Assembly (NCBI RefSeq): GCF_013389455.1 | Contig: NZ_CP058278.1 | Coordinates: 434,001 to 498,000 of the forward strand | Source of the DNA: Flavobacterium inviolabile | GTDB lineage: Bacteria; Bacteroidota; Bacteroidia; Flavobacteriales; Flavobacteriaceae | Direction: 5' to 3' | DNA length: 64,000 nucleotides | Shown: in pieces, positions 63,871 to 64,000 of the stretch | Layout: the number at the start of each line of letters is the position of its first letter | Position numbering within the stretch: position 1 is the first letter of the stretch | The notes under the pieces: generated by a model | What the model saw: the letters and a program-made list of their open reading frames with translations, nothing else | Database searches by the model: none | Told to the model about the DNA's origin: nothing | Position numbers and translations under genes: made by a program

Positions 63871-64000
63871 ATGTATGCACTGGTAGACTGTAACAACTTT
63901 TACGCTTCCTGCGAACGCGTATTCCAACCCCAATATGCAGGCAAACCCGTTGTCATTTTATCCAACAACGACGGTTGTATCATTTCGCGCAGTGAAGAAG
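63871..64000 (+). CDS. umuC: Y-family DNA polymerase UmuC (partial, N-terminus only)
   Basis: The window ends after 43 codons. The visible peptide starts MYALVDCNNFYASCERVFQP and continues with VVILSNNDGCIISRSEE. The metal-binding DCNNFYASCE motif and NNDGCIISRS are diagnostic of UmuC-type translesion polymerases. The usual partner umuD is not upstream, where the nuo operon terminates; a separate umuD elsewhere, or none, is possible. The remaining 370 or so residues lie outside. Confidence 0.92.
   Translation, partial: MYALVDCNNFYASCERVFQPQYAGKPVVILSNNDGCIISRSEE

Overview
The window looks like chromosomal DNA of a Flavobacteriaceae member (Flavobacterium-like). The basis is A+T-rich sequence, Bacteroidetes-type promoter elements (TTG or TTT, about 19-20 nt, then TAnnTTTG) in front of many genes, hardly any Shine-Dalgarno sequences, a type IX secretion C-terminal sorting domain, a short NuoG, and flavobacterial neighbourhoods such as ftsX-DUF3098-uppP-truB. 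Most of it is conserved housekeeping sequence. No rRNA, CRISPR array, prophage, transposase or integrase is visible.

Layout. 1-5.8 kb: edge of a DUF423 membrane protein, a saccharopine dehydrogenase-like enzyme, an Lrp/AsnC regulator, a membrane zinc peptidase and leuS. 6-8.8 kb: the envelope/translation operon ftsX, DUF3098, uppP, truB. 8.8-15.7 kb: a thioredoxin-like protein, a patatin-like lipase, pyrH-frr, asnS, rpoN and a membrane protein. 15.7-21.2 kb: a signalling stretch with an outer-membrane barrel, a LuxR-type response regulator, a LytTR regulator whose phospho-acceptor Asp is Glu, a small lipoprotein, a TPR sensor kinase and an orphan protein. 21.3-21.9 kb: a compact two-gene module that I read as a divergent HicB/HicA-type toxin-antitoxin pair. 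22.1-26.9 kb: a carotenoid operon (marR, crtI, crtB, an unknown periplasmic protein, crtZ, fused crtYcd) expected to make zeaxanthin-type yellow pigment. 27.4 kb: tRNA-Ser(GGA) with a strong terminator.

27.5-33.9 kb: asparaginase, an acyltransferase, TatD, a retropepsin-like protease, a T9SS-secreted protein and an orphan regulator-like protein. 34-41.4 kb: a Tet-type MFS exporter, the 2-oxoglutarate dehydrogenase pair sucA-odhB, an outer-membrane barrel and a polyprenyl diphosphate synthase that could feed the carotenoid pathway. 41.5-47.8 kb: a tetR-tolC-adaptor-RND efflux operon with a large palindromic operator. 47.9-50.7 kb: a MORN-like protein, aspS and a cold-shock protein. 50.8-63.7 kb: the complete complex I operon nuoA-N with separate nuoC and nuoD and a short NuoG, driven by a consensus promoter. 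The window ends inside an umuC-type polymerase gene preceded by a perfect palindrome.

Nothing here is a clearly new large system. The best candidates for new biology are the divergent HicBA-like pair, the unknown periplasmic protein built into the carotenoid operon, the Glu-substituted LytTR regulator with its neighbouring lipoprotein and kinase, and the operator-like palindromes in front of marR, tetR and umuC.
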